A stretch of DNA of 64,000 nucleotides from Phascolarctos cinereus (taxonomy: Eukaryota; Chordata; Mammalia; Diprotodontia; Phascolarctidae), in the NCBI RefSeq assembly GCF_002099425.1, contig NW_018343964.1, forward strand, positions 7,045,001-7,109,000, in the 5' to 3' direction. Below the pieces are notes generated by a model that was given only the letters and a program-made list of their open reading frames with translations, did no database searches and was not told the origin of the DNA. Positions 28,101 through 33,943 of this stretch are shown piece after piece. The stretch's first letter is position 1. Each line of letters opens with the position of its first letter. Position numbers and translations under genes: made by a program.

Positions 28101-31100
28101 TAAAGAAAATAGATTTCCAGGGGGGTGCTAAATAATTTTTTTTAAATGGGACAGTAGGCCAAATAAGTCTGGGAACCTCTGGTCTACAGGGTTGGACTAG
28201 AGAGCCTCTAAGTTTCCTTGATACTCTCAAGATTCTATAATAAAATGAGCCAATACAGTCAATGTTCAAAGAAATACAGTAATAATGTTTGCCCCACAAT
28301 TACCTTAGACGATTTCTATTTGAGTGCTATAATGGCAAATGTGAAATAGCAGTTCATCAAGTTCTAGTCATCATGGAAATAATAGCCCTTTGCTAACTGA
28401 CAGGAAACATATTGGTTTGTGCAATACCAAAAGATTCATCTGAAAAATCTTGAACACTTATTTATGGGGCTTAGGTTATAGCATAGGAAAAAAATTGCTG
28501 GACAATGCTTGCAAAGGGATTGTAGGACAAAAAACATGCCAAATAAATTTCATATCCAATATATTTGCAGAAGAAATATAGGATATATTTTAAGCAACCA
28601 TAGCCTCTTCATGTACTAGGAGAAGGAAGGAAGGAGAGACAGACAGACAGGCAGACAGACAGGGAGAGAGTGGGGAGAGAGAGAGAGAAAGTTCCTGTCT
28701 CAAGTTGTTTTGCCCATGTTTTCACTTGGGGCAAGTAGGTGGTGTGGTGTATAGAGTATTAGGCCTCAACTCAGTAAGACAAGTTCAAATCCAACCTCAG
28801 ACATTTATTAGCTATACGACCCTGGACAAGTCCTATAAAGCTCTGTTTACCTCAATTTCCTCAACTACAAAATAGAAATGATAATACACCTATTTCACAG
28901 GATTGTTGTAAGAATCAAATGACATAATACTTGTAAAGCATTTAGGACAATACCTGGCACATAGTAGGTACTATATTAATGTTTATTCCTTTCTTCCTGA
29001 CCATTCCTCCATAGCTTTTTTGACTTTGCCATACAGGAAGTTGGGAGGAGGGCCTTCTCCCCAATCATGATATTGTTATCTAATATTTTTGCCCTACTCT
29101 TTCATCAAGGTTCATTTACTGAGTTGATGAGTTCTACATACATGTTTAATAAATGTTGAAGCAAATTAAATTTCACAATAAATATATTTTAGATGGTTTG
29201 CCTCAATTTTTTCCTGAATGCATTGCTTTGCATTTCCCCTTGTAAGACACTCTCATATCTTTACATCATACTGCAGTTAAATCTACTCAGTTTTGCTAAA
29301 TGTTTCACCACCTTCTCCAAGAGTAAACAGAAAGATTTCACTGAATTCTCTCTCCTTTCACTAAGTTTTAGAAGCTATATTCCCTCATGATAGCACTTCT
29401 GACTTTTCCTTTGCCATGCAAAGAATTTGGGGATCCCCCCAAGCACCTGATATTTTTTGAGCCTCTAAACCCATTTTTCCTAGACATTTTTTAAATAATA
29501 TTCATAACTCTGAATCATAACTTTTTTAACTCTTCCATTTTTCCCCTAATGAAAGCCCACATTTTGTCATATTTTCTCTATTTTTCAGTCGTGACCTATG
29601 AGTCCATCATTGTGGAGGAACATTGTAGAAACTCCTTTCACTGATTTTAGATCAGAGGATTCATCTCTAACACATCCTTTTAGAGAATTTCTTGAGTCAC
29701 AGGTTCTAGAACCCCTCACAGTCACACAGTTAAGTATCTATCAAAGGCAAGGCTATGCTAACCTTCTACGCACCGTACCATACTATTTCTCGTTGCTATA
29801 TTTTTCACTCTCTACACAAAGGCTAGCCTTGGAGCCAGGAAAATCTGCATTCAAGGCTTGCCACTGACACATTCTGGCTTTGTGCCCCTAGCAAGGTCAT
29901 TTAACCTCTTGGTGCTCAAGAACTCTCCAAAACCTCAAATTACAGTTTGCTGATATGCATGGATGAACAGACTTTCTACCTTGAGAAATCCCCATAGCCA
30001 TGACATCTATTTTGGACATACAAGTCCAAAAACTTGTATCCATCCACAGTTACCTTTTTTTTTTTTTGGTGAGGCAAACAGGGTTAAGTGACTTGCCTAA
30101 GGTCACACAGCTAGTAAATATCAAGTGTCTGAGGCCAGATTTGAACTCAGGTCCTCCTGACTCCAAGACCAGAGCTTGTTGAGTCATTTTTCAGTCATGT
30201 CTGATTCTTCGTAACCCCTATTTGGGGTTTTCTTGGCAAAAATACTGAAGTGGTTTGCCATTTCATTTTCCAGCTCATTTTACAGATGAGGAAATTGAGG
30301 CAAACTGAGGGTTAAGTGACTTACCCAGGGTCAAACAACTAGCATGAGTCTTCCTGACTCCAGGCCTGGCATTCTATCCCCTGCACCTATTACCTGCATG
30401 CCTATTACCTCCTGTAGCAGTGCCTGTTCCCTGATGATTACTCAAGACCAAGTCTGTTATTCCCTTCCTTGTCTATTCTAGAATTACCTGTTCCAGAAAG
30501 TAATCACTAGCCTTATCTAAACACCTTACCCTATACTTCTCATCCCAGTGAAATATTGTGCCTATCTGTGTTTAAAGCCTCCAACATTGCCTGGTATCCC
30601 TCCAGTAGAATATAAGCTCCTTGAGGGCAGGACTGTTTTTTCATGTGTGTTATGTGTGTATACATAAATATGTGTATATGTGTGTGTGTGTGTGTACACA
30701 CATGTGTGTATAAGTATACACATACACATTCCTCTAACACAGTGGTACTTTGCACAGCTCTAGTCACTTATAAATGCTAATTGGATTAGTTTGGGTCAGA
30801 TTGCTACCTGACTTTATCTGGCCATTTCCTCCACTCATTTTCATGCATTGGTAGCATTTTAACACATATCCCAAACAAGATAATCACAAGAGCACATCAC
30901 AAAGGTTTTCAAATCGTGGGGCTAAGATTCTGAAATTTAAAGCAAACAAACAAAACCCTGAATTAAGATTTATAGAAATAAAGAACTTGTAAAAATAAAC
31001 TCAGGCATAATAAGTAATTCTTTGTCATTTTGTTTTTCTATTTCAGAACAGATCCCCTTCTGGTTTTTATCTTCACATTGCCTCTGATATTTATTATGTT

Positions 31101-31194
31101 GATTTGTCTGGTCGTGAGCTACTTCCAGTATTTAAAGTTTTTTCGAAAATTTATTTATGAACCATCTCTAGAATCGAAACATAAAATGAAATGA
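1115..31194 (+). CDS. CATSPERB: CATSPERB, 3' part of the gene (seven terminal coding exons, spliced)
   Basis: Cation channel sperm-associated auxiliary subunit beta, a single-pass membrane protein of the CatSper calcium channel complex in the sperm flagellum (family knowledge). Seven GT-AG exons join in one frame: 1115-1148, 1221-1300, 9259-9358, 17802-17888, 21660-21817, 24186-24239 and 31047-31194 (661 nt; 219 residues and TGA). Recognised by recall of the family C-terminus: a KYGCPIKI patch, a [11 protein letters not shown] patch, [35 protein letters not shown], then FCNLT and FAIETFG before the membrane helix. The last exon encodes about 25 hydrophobic residues followed by a basic tail ending SKHKMK. 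Three N-glycosylation sequons (NIS, NLT, NLT) and several conserved cysteines fit an ectodomain. The usual protein is about 1,100 residues, so roughly the last fifth is here; earlier exons lie upstream. No frame damage is seen. Testis-specific expression is expected from the family, not read from this DNA. Confidence 0.93.
1221..1300 (+). CDS. CATSPERB: CATSPERB exon
   Basis: Acceptor ttttctag at 1213-1220, donor gtaagt at 1301. Starts in phase 0 and reads [16 protein letters not shown] then [10 protein letters not shown], leaving two bases for the next exon. Contains a sequon (NIS) and a cysteine. The intron before it is only 72 bp, short for a mammal. Confidence 0.9.
1301..2460. other. CATSPERB intron, mostly unrecognised
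   Basis: AT-rich intron sequence. A short MIR-like patch (aagcacctactttgttcc, aagcactttacagatatta) lies near 2020-2080; otherwise nothing could be assigned. Confidence 0.4.
2467..2930 (-). mobile_element. Retroviral LTR fossil, copy 1 (class I-like)
   Basis: Old LTR in reverse orientation. Read on the - strand there is a TATA-like stretch, then AATAAA and a U5-like end. It is homologous along its whole length to the adjoining copy at 2931-3445 (shared 'agccttctttcag', 'tatacagaaa', 'gtgggaaagt'). The poly(A) signal placed downstream of the TATA box is like gammaretroviral LTRs. No internal retroviral genes lie between the two copies. Broken and old. Confidence 0.6.
2931..3445 (-). mobile_element. 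Retroviral LTR fossil, copy 2 (same family, same orientation)
   Basis: Second LTR-like copy, directly abutting copy 1 head to tail. On the - strand it has TATATAA around 3177 and a U5-like tail ending 'ggggtcccaggacccctga'. The two copies differ visibly throughout, so the arrangement is old or joins two independently acquired LTRs. Confidence 0.6.
3480..4354. repeat. Cluster of MIR/CORE-SINE pieces
   Basis: Three pieces: 3480-3670 (cctcattttatagatgaaa), 3855-4055 (agagctaggagggacc, then a second start at 3942) and 4056-4340 on the + strand, a longer CORE-SINE with 'ggctgtgtgaccttgact', 'cctcatctgtaaaatcagga', 'tgtgaggatcaaatgagata' and 'tataaatgctagtta'. The last one is split by the composite element that follows and resumes at 5384. 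Confidence 0.65.
4355..5383 (-). mobile_element. Composite repeat with ~172-bp direct terminal repeats, copy 1
   Basis: Order on the + strand: a unit beginning 'ttgttgttctttgtcc' with 'aagaggaccatgacat' (4358-4670), a middle part (about 4670-5035), then the first ~170 bp of the unit again (about 5035-5383). It is flanked by a 13-bp target duplication, agaatttgaacct, at 4342-4354 and 5384-5396, so the whole structure entered as one piece into an older SINE. The tail at the low-coordinate end resembles the 3' end of a LINE at 50575-50878, so the element points to the - strand. A later SINE sits at 5104-5261; without it the element is about 855 bp. No coding capacity seen. Confidence 0.65.
5104..5261 (-). 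repeat. Marsupial tRNA-like SINE (WSINE/WALLSI type)
   Basis: Reverse-oriented SINE: 'ggttaagtgacttgcccagg' through 'ccactgtgccatctagctgc'. A perfect 16-bp target duplication, catgcaagtgaattag, lies at 5088-5103 and 5262-5277, showing it inserted into the composite repeat. Confidence 0.9.
5575..5880 (+). repeat. L3/CR1 LINE 3' fragment
   Basis: Has the L3 landmarks 'ttctgtttggccccaga', 'aaaaacttcctaataact', 'ccaaaagtggaatgggctg' and 'cagatgatc' near the end. An ancient non-LTR element, 5' truncated. Confidence 0.75.
6150..6255 (-). repeat. MIR/CORE-SINE fragment
   Basis: Reversed SINE body: 'acttgcccaggatcatatag' and 'taataagtgtctgag', ending 'ccacctaactacct'. Confidence 0.55.
6855..7155 (+). 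repeat. Old L2-type interspersed fragment
   Basis: Contains 'ctagagatacaaagacaaaa', 'tagcctcaaagaac' and 'cattccagtcattggtgaca', a pattern repeated in diverged form at 8281, 25640, 47000, 57600 and 61500 in this window. Family name uncertain. Confidence 0.5.
7166..7315 (+). repeat. Marsupial tRNA-like SINE
   Basis: Starts 'gggggcagttaggtggcac' and ends after 'aaccccaattgcc' with an A-tail. Perfect 10-bp target duplication gtattaatat at 7156-7165 and 7316-7325. Confidence 0.9.
7783..8026 (-). repeat. RTE-tailed SINE (tRNA-like head joined to BovB-like tail)
   Basis: Low-coordinate end 'gttgttcagtcatttttcag' is the reverse of the BovB/RTE 3' end; the other end is the tRNA-like SINE (ctctatccat). 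This structure is known of SINEs moved by RTE elements. Two more copies lie at 17011-17266 and 30178-30400. Confidence 0.75.
8153..8870 (+). repeat. L3/CR1 LINE 3' part, split by an L2-type insertion
   Basis: 8153-8280 and 8470-8870 together show L3 landmarks: 'tctggtcagaccatatct', 'agcttcttgag', 'ggaagagggattagattt', 'caggaaaaacttcctaac'. Between them (8281-8470) an L2-type repeat with 'ctatgtgccaagcactgtg' and 'ccctcaaggagcttacaa' interrupts the LINE. An intronic open frame here is part of the LINE, not host. Confidence 0.7.
9259..9358 (+). CDS. CATSPERB: CATSPERB exon
   Basis: Acceptor ttcttccag, donor gtaagt at 9359. The first base completes a leucine codon from the preceding exon (split TT|A). 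It then reads [20 protein letters not shown] and [13 protein letters not shown], ending in phase 0. The preceding intron is about 8 kb and full of repeats. Confidence 0.92.
9443..9738 (+). pseudogene. 7SL (SRP) RNA retropseudogene, nearly full length
   Basis: The sequence follows 7SL RNA from end to end: 'ggtggcacatgcctgtaat' at the 5' end; then 'gatcacttgagct'; then the S domain, absent from Alu/B1-type SINEs ('ctgcaccaagtttggcatca', 'gaggtcaaaagtgctt', 'gctgatcagcagtgg'-like, 'cctgtgagtagcccctt'); then 'gatccagtcttt' at the 3' end with a short A-rich tail. Many substitutions mark it as an old processed copy of the signal recognition particle RNA. It lies in a CATSPERB intron, on the gene's strand, 85 bp after an exon. 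Confidence 0.85.
9740..10360. other. CATSPERB intron, nothing recognised
   Basis: AT-rich, no assigned repeat or exon. Confidence 0.4.
10365..11095 (+). mobile_element. L1 LINE 3' fragment, old
   Basis: Diverged end of L1 ORF2 and 3' UTR: 'gccatccccagtagacaaat', 'gaacagacaattctcc', 'catcaaaacaactctcagg', 'gatgcccattgattggagaa', 'tgaactgatgcagagtgaag'. 5' truncated; no open frame left. Confidence 0.8.
11101..11350 (+). repeat. CORE-SINE (MIR/Mar-type), nearly complete
   Basis: Has the tRNA-like head (ggcagcacagtggatagaat), the CORE (cctcaattgtaaaatgggta, aaatgagataatattttgta) and the tail (ggcacttaataaatgtttgt). Confidence 0.8.
11490..11800 (+). mobile_element. Possible Ty3/gypsy LTR-retrotransposon fossil
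   Basis: One short open stretch (about 11630-11760) contains [15 protein letters not shown], which resembles the PGKANVVADALSRK signature at the end of the RNase H region of Ty3/gypsy polyproteins. I recognise nothing else of the element; the flanks are unassigned. It is a broken, old remnant. Could be a chance match, though the similarity covers about 15 residues. Confidence 0.4.
11800..12600. other. CATSPERB intron, unrecognised
   Basis: No known repeat or exon. The longer open frames at 12349-12733 run into the SINE at 12602 on both strands and do not look coding. Confidence 0.4.
12602..12744 (+). repeat. Marsupial tRNA-like SINE
   Basis: 'gggcagctaggtggcgcagt' head, 'tgtgtgaccctgcgcaagtc' body, A-rich tail after 'ccctattgcctag'. 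Confidence 0.9.
13141..13292 (+). repeat. Marsupial tRNA-like SINE
   Basis: 'acaactaggtgatgcagtgg' head, 'gtcaggaggacctgagttc', then 'ccccattgcctcac' and an A-rich tail. Confidence 0.9.
13300..14050. other. CATSPERB intron, unrecognised
   Basis: Apparently unique AT-rich sequence; no exon with matching frame or repeat seen. Confidence 0.4.
14055..14930 (+). mobile_element. L1 LINE 3' end with a SINE inserted
   Basis: L1 landmarks: 'gagaacaatttggaactatg', 'acccaacaataccactatta', then after the SINE 'gatacccatcaattgggg', 'ttacatgaactgatgcaagg', 'gagcagaaccaggagaacat' and the 3' UTR 'gtaattgagaaaaaataaaa'. 5' truncated, frames degraded. Confidence 0.88.
14170..14320 (+). repeat. Marsupial tRNA-like SINE inside L1
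   Basis: 'gggtagctaggtggcacagt' to 'ccccattgcctagcag' with an A/G-rich tail. It splits the L1 sequence 'aagaaaaag / ttctgtacgtacaaaaata'. Confidence 0.9.
14931..15640. other. CATSPERB intron, mostly unrecognised
   Basis: A patch near 15225-15290 (actgtgaagtccttgagagt) is like the old dispersed repeat also present at 18130-18403. The rest is unassigned. Confidence 0.4.
15690..16140 (-). mobile_element. LTR-like block, CpG-rich (endogenous retrovirus fossil)
   Basis: Far richer in CpG than its surroundings (gcgcggctctcgtggctaac region near 15825-15860). On the - strand there is a GC-rich promoter-like part, then AATAAA (about 15800) and a U5-like end, as in betaretroviral or ERVK LTRs. Exact ends and target duplication could not be fixed. 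No retroviral genes lie beside it, so it would be a solo LTR. Retained CpGs suggest a fairly young copy. Confidence 0.5.
16360..16600 (-). repeat. MIR/CORE-SINE
   Basis: 'ttaacctcacaacaaccctg', 'aaataaggaaattgaggcag', 'gtgacttgtctagggccaca', ending 'ccacctagctgcct'; reversed SINE. Confidence 0.75.
17011..17266 (-). repeat. RTE-tailed SINE
   Basis: 'ttcagtcatttttcagtcat' tail through 'ccactgtaccacacagctgc'. A short target duplication aggactgg flanks it (about 16998 and 17267). Confidence 0.8.
17270..17800. other. CATSPERB intron, unrecognised
   Basis: No repeat assigned; runs into the exon at 17802. Confidence 0.4.
17802..17888 (+). CDS. CATSPERB: CATSPERB exon
   Basis: 87 nt, phase 0 at both ends. 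Acceptor ctttttaatag, donor gtaaga at 17889. Reads [18 protein letters not shown] and [11 protein letters not shown]. The cysteine and the LEEVWGP patch are features I associate with the CATSPERB C-terminal ectodomain. Confidence 0.93.
18130..18560 (+). repeat. Old dispersed repeat interrupted by a 110-bp foreign patch
   Basis: 18130-18403 matches an abundant marsupial repeat pattern (ctacctctgagaatccttgc, tatgtatatgttctcttccc, cagaatgtaaattctctgat). Its end pattern (aataattatttttgctgatt, gattga) resumes after 18513. The stretch 18404-18513 does not belong to it and is an inverted copy of 19354-19463. Confidence 0.6.
18404..18513 (+). repeat. 110-bp inverted duplicate, arm A
   Basis: By eye, 109 of 110 bases equal the reverse complement of 19354-19463; the single difference is in 'aattg[a/g]tatcaactg'. 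See the finding on templated insertion. Confidence 0.85.
18870..19260 (+). repeat. MIR fragment followed by CORE-SINE
   Basis: 18870-18965 has 'gatacagaactgaaagaaac'. 19008-19260 is a CORE-SINE: 'aggtaggtggctagtggata', 'gaggatcaaatgagataata', 'gtcattaaataaatgtttgt', ending in a short (TTCC)n run. Confidence 0.7.
19354..19463 (-). repeat. 110-bp inverted duplicate, arm B (probable donor)
   Basis: Reverse complement of 18404-18513 with one mismatch, 840 bp apart. It lies in sequence I cannot assign to any repeat. Confidence 0.85.
20090..20350 (-). repeat. MIR/CORE-SINE pieces
   Basis: 'agataaggaaactgagacct', 'gtgacttgcccacatttaca' and a second reversed piece with 'agagtcacacaggtagaaag'. Confidence 0.6.
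20350..21659. other. CATSPERB intron, unrecognised
   Basis: A small tandem feature, 'gtcagttaccaaatc' repeated near 21068-21115, stands out; otherwise no assigned repeat. Confidence 0.4.
21660..21817 (+). CDS. CATSPERB: CATSPERB exon
   Basis: 158 nt between acceptor ctatttag and donor gtatat at 21818. Reads [20 protein letters not shown], then [17 protein letters not shown] and [15 protein letters not shown], ending with two bases of a serine codon. Carries a sequon (NLT) and a cysteine. Confidence 0.94.
21820..24185. other. CATSPERB intron, mostly unrecognised
   Basis: Contains an L2-type piece at 23085-23215 (gagtattactgagcccctgc, tatgtgct) and part of the dispersed repeat family at 23770-23920. 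A 20-bp phrase 'attgggaaatacttaacaaa' occurs twice (about 22697 and 22728). Confidence 0.45.
24186..24239 (+). CDS. CATSPERB: CATSPERB exon
   Basis: 54 nt. Acceptor atttgcag, donor gtaaga at 24240. Its first T completes the serine codon (AG|T); it then reads [17 protein letters not shown] and leaves AA of a lysine codon. The FCNLT patch gives a third sequon close to the membrane. Confidence 0.93.
24242..25010. other. CATSPERB intron, unrecognised
   Basis: AT-rich sequence with poly(T) runs (24540, 24788); no exon or named repeat. Confidence 0.4.
25015..25165 (+). repeat. Marsupial tRNA-like SINE
   Basis: 'gcagctacatggtgtagtgg' head, 'tgtgtggccctgggcaagtc' body, A/G-rich tail. Short target duplication tcagtgac at about 24993 and 25163. 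Confidence 0.88.
25330..25450 (-). repeat. MIR fragment
   Basis: 'cctctcattttactgataag', 'aaactgaggcaaagagatgt', 'aaaggtcacacagttatta'. Confidence 0.55.
25620..25980 (+). repeat. L2-type interspersed fragment
   Basis: 'caagaatttattaagtatta', 'gagatacaaagaagaaagtc', 'tctgtcctcaaagaatttac'. The open frame in it is part of the repeat. Confidence 0.55.
26100..27235 (-). mobile_element. L1 LINE, 3' end joined to RT region (internal deletion)
   Basis: On the - strand the 3' UTR and ORF2 end (26100-26875) are joined directly to an earlier part of ORF2: about 26890-27080 reads [20 protein letters not shown] and [23 protein letters not shown] in the reverse transcriptase. The intervening kilobases of ORF2 are missing. 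Old, non-functional. Confidence 0.88.
27310..27460 (+). repeat. MIR fragment
   Basis: 'gagtcacttcattctctaga', 'cctcagttctctcatctatt', 'actagatgatttctcttcta', 'gctctaaa'. Confidence 0.6.
27595..28181. mobile_element. hAT-type DNA transposon, non-autonomous (MITE-like)
   Basis: 587 bp with terminal inverted repeats CAGAGGTTCCCA at 27595-27606 and its reverse complement at 28170-28181, the typical hAT/Charlie end. The 8 bases outside (ttcatcag and gtctacag) agree at five positions, as expected of a decayed 8-bp target duplication. Poly-G/C patches near each end (ccccctggggggtgc; ccaggggggtgc) are subterminal. No transposase frame. Confidence 0.75.
28190..28725. other. CATSPERB intron, unrecognised, with simple repeat
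   Basis: 28620-28690 is a purine simple repeat (GGAA/GACA/GAGA). The rest is unassigned. Confidence 0.4.
28727..28990 (+). repeat. CORE-SINE (Mar-type)
   Basis: 'ggggcaagtaggtggtgtgg' head, 'cctcaatttcctcaactaca', 'atttcacaggattgttgtaa', 'cctggcacatagtaggtact'. Confidence 0.75.
29000..29810. other. CATSPERB intron, unrecognised
   Basis: No repeat or exon could be assigned; the open frames at 29193-29390 and 29598-29867 lack splice context in the gene's frame. Confidence 0.4.
29815..29940 (+). repeat. MIR fragment
   Basis: 'ccttggagccaggaaaatct', 'caaggtcatttaacctcttg'. Confidence 0.5.
30054..30177 (-). repeat. Marsupial tRNA-like SINE, truncated head
   Basis: T-tail then 'gttaagtgacttgcctaagg', 'caggtcctcctgactccaag'. 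The head is missing where the next SINE begins. Confidence 0.85.
30178..30400 (-). repeat. RTE-tailed SINE
   Basis: 'gttgagtcatttttcagtca', 'tggggttttcttggcaaaaa', 'tttgccatttcattttccag'. Third copy of the family seen at 7783 and 17011. Confidence 0.8.
30500..30790 (+). repeat. Dispersed repeat with (TG)n microsatellite
   Basis: 'agaatataagctccttgagg' and 'gcaggactgtttttt' belong to the same family as 18130-18403; a TG/CA-rich microsatellite occupies 30640-30730. Confidence 0.6.
31047..31194 (+). CDS. CATSPERB: CATSPERB terminal exon: transmembrane helix and cytoplasmic tail
   Basis: Acceptor tctatttcag ends at 31046. The first A completes lysine (AA|A). The exon reads [20 protein letters not shown] and [12 protein letters not shown], a single strong hydrophobic segment, then the basic tail [16 protein letters not shown] and TGA at 31192-31194. 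This is the only membrane segment in the visible part, consistent with a type I topology of CatSper auxiliary subunits. Confidence 0.93.
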
Positions 31195-31850
31195 AAACAT
31201 TAGCAAGATCTCAAACTGTATTTATGTTGGGTTTTGCGGGGGTTTTTGTAATGAGCGAGGATAAAGGAAAAAAAAATTATCTTGCCCATAGTAAATAAGT
31301 GCATTGAAGAACCAAATTTAGCATGTGAAAGATATTCTCTGAGTTGCCTCTAAACTTAAAAGTTCTTTCTATTTTTGTGTGATCTGTTTCCTTACATTAC
31401 ATGTAATTTTAAGACATTCTGAATATTCCATGCTACATTTCAAATAGAGCTGGGCTTGACTAGCATGGTTACTTCTGTGAAACCCAATATAATAAATTCT
31501 AAAGTCACTGATGCTCCCTGTAGGAATGCACTGTGAGCAACTGACTGGTCAGATACATCTGTTTGAAGCTTATTTAATAGCATGTACGCTGAGGAAACCT
31601 GAAATCTGAACTAGTATAAATCTGAGAAACTGCAAGGATGACAAATTCACATTTGAAATGTTTTCTGTGATCAAGTTTGGGGCTGGTCTTGTTCAGTTTT
31701 TTGTTTGTTTTGCACTGAAAGGCAGCAACTATTTGTTTTATTGATAGTTATTAGGTTTACAATTTTCAAAAACCATTTAAGGAGTAGTTGATTCTTTATT
31801 TTAAAATAAGTCTGCTTTAAACCTTGAAATAAAAAATTGTGTTGCTTCAT
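31195..31850 (+). other. CATSPERB: CATSPERB 3' UTR with two candidate poly(A) signals
   Basis: Non-coding, AT-rich sequence after the stop, mostly free of recognisable repeats. AATAAA occurs at 31491-31496 and 31828-31833. Transcription could end near 31515 or 31850; the second site is right next to a composite repeat that begins at about 31852. Which one is used cannot be told from sequence. Confidence 0.6.
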
Positions 31851-31851
31851 T

Positions 31852-32677
31852 GTGTTGTTGTGTTTGTCCTTTGTTCTCAAAGAGGACTAGGACATCAGGG
31901 AGGTGATGACATGACTTGCAATTGACTCTGATTTGAGGGAGGGAGGGCTGTGCAAGGTCACCAGACTCACTTTCTCCTCCAGAACCACCTGGGTCCAGTG
32001 GCCAGATATTCATCAGGACGACTGGAGATGGCCCAAGATGCAATGGGAGACCCTGGCCCTTTTAAGCTAAGGTCTTTTGAGGTTCTCACTTCGAGTGAGG
32101 CAAGGCCCATTCAATGAATAGGCCTTTTTAAGAAGTGAGTCAAGGAATGGCCCCTTTAATTAAAAAAAAAAAATCAAACTGGGAGGGGAAGACCCTCAGG
32201 GTTGCTGGCCAAAAGAGAAACAGTTACTATTGACATTCACTCTGAACCAGGAGAGCCCAAAAAAATAACCATTAAATGGTGCTTGGGCAAGGACCTATTG
32301 TTGCCCAATCTGAGAGCTTCAGAGTGAATTGGGTTTAAGGCTTGGTCTTTGAGAAAGAAATCTAGCCAGTAAACCCCAGAAGGGAGAAGGAGGAGAGGAA
32401 GAGGGAGAGAAAGAGAGGAAGACTGGAAAATGAGCTGAGTGATCCAACTGGAACCGGCCAGGTGGGTGCCTATTCAGGCAGCTTGGACTGTTCGCAGCTT
32501 GTGTTTGTCCTTTGTTCTCGAAGAGGACCATGACATCAGGGAGATGATGACATGACTTGCAATTGACTTTGTTTTGAGTGAGGAAGGGCTGTGCAAGGTC
32601 ACCAGCCTCACTTTCTCCTCCAGAGCCATCTGGGTCCAATGGCCAGATGTTTATCAGGATGACTGGAGATGGCCCAG
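31852..32677 (-). mobile_element. Composite repeat with ~172-bp direct terminal repeats, copy 2
   Basis: Same architecture as 4355-5383. Unit A starts 'gtttgtcctttgttctc' (31860) and continues past 'gatggccca'; a middle part reaches about 32500; then 'gtttgtcctttgttctc' starts again at 32505 and stops at about 32677 just after 'gagatggcccag', the same place as in copy 1. Length about 825 bp. The open frame on the - strand (32319-32795) is read through the repeat and has no recognisable domain. Confidence 0.65.
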
Positions 32678-32689
32678 CAGTTTCCTCAT

Positions 32690-33340
32690 TGATTTGAACA
32701 TTGAATGATAATAAACCCATCTTAGCTGCTCCAAACAATTCATATTTTCTAGGAGTTTTGGCAAAACCAAAATATTGTATTTCTTCTGCTTTCATTACTC
32801 CAAGAACTACTCATCTATGTTTTCATTTGAGAAGTGGTATTTAGCAATCTGGAGAAATTTGTCTGAAATAATTATCTTTTTTATTCTTTTTGTTAAATAA
32901 TTTATGGAAGATTTTAATGAATTAATAAAATTTCAGTTAGTTTGGTTTATGGTCTTCATGGACTTCTACAAACCGAATGTGCCTAAGCCTTTAACGGGAA
33001 TATCTTCTACCCCTTGGTCAACCCTCCATGACTTTTGGATAGCTTTCCTAGCATCCTACCTTATGAGGTCACTCTGTGGATCAGACTCCTGATTGATTTT
33101 CCCTGGTGTCTTTCTGTCATCTCATTTGATCAGTTTGGTCTTCTATCTGGTAACCATCCTCCAAGTATTACTGTTTTTTCCATTTGGGGATGGGGTTTTT
33201 TTTCAAGCCATAAAAGCCCTCACCATACTAGTGAAGTTTTAATAAAAACATTCTGCCTCCAAATATCACTTTGGACGTGCAGTACATGGAGTGGAATCTT
33301 TATTAACATAGCTTGCCAGGGACCCTAAAATACTAGTATG
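32690..33340. other. Intergenic, unrecognised
   Basis: Not assigned. A 'ccataaaagccctc' TATA-like site (about 33208) and an 'aataaaaac' site (33241) could belong to an LTR on the + strand, but no ends are seen. Confidence 0.35.
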
Positions 33341-33943
33341 GCTATCTTAACAGAAGGAAAGAGACAAAAATTGTGCGCATAAAGTGAAGGTATGTGAGCT
33401 TCTCTCTTACAGCTGAAAAGCTTCATCTTTCTACACTCTGCAACCATGTGGCCCTTCCTCTGATAGTAAAAACATACCAGTGGCTCACGGCTCCCTCACT
33501 GGTTTATAGGAGTGGGAAAGGGAGCTGTCTGAGCAACAGCTAAGAGGGCCTGAAGTTCCAGCTATGATTCTACGTCATCATTCTCCTTTCGCTTTTCTCT
33601 TCTCATAAACATACTGAGCAATGCTTTTACTGATATTCTTCTCATGACAGCCCAAGCAACTCTTTTGGAAATAATCCCATAGTTAAAGAACAGATTGGCT
33701 AACAAAGGCTGAATTAAGGATACTAGCATCCCTTGGATTAATTGGATCCAATGTTGCATACACCACTTAGCACCTTTGCACAGCCTGTCATAAAAGTGGT
33801 ATTGAACTTGACTATCCTTGAAACGTATTCCAATTATCAGGACAGACGGCACAAGTTTCCATTGCCACAAGTATCATGTTTTTACCCTGCTGCAGCAGAG
33901 TGTAATGAGCAAGGTTATTAGGGTCTCAGTGTGGGCAAATTTG
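33340..33943 (-). mobile_element. Endogenous retrovirus gag fossil, part 2 (capsid end and nucleocapsid)
   Basis: Continuation of the gag fossil at 40507-41270, displaced by the L1. On the - strand, weak similarity to the C-terminal capsid region of gammaretrovirus Gag lies around 33680-33790, and a zinc-knuckle-like nucleocapsid patch around 33431-33475. Broken by several changes; old. pol and env were not found. Confidence 0.55.

Noticed and set aside
32319-32795. 158-residue minus-strand open frame
   Set aside because: Read through the composite repeat; copies of the same peptide pattern arise from the repeat unit at 31801-32043, so it is not a host gene.
33562-33870. Minus-strand open frame that first looked like a retroviral envelope membrane segment
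   Set aside because: Its position directly continuing the gag fossil across the L1 and the zinc-knuckle-like patch after it fit capsid and nucleocapsid better than env.
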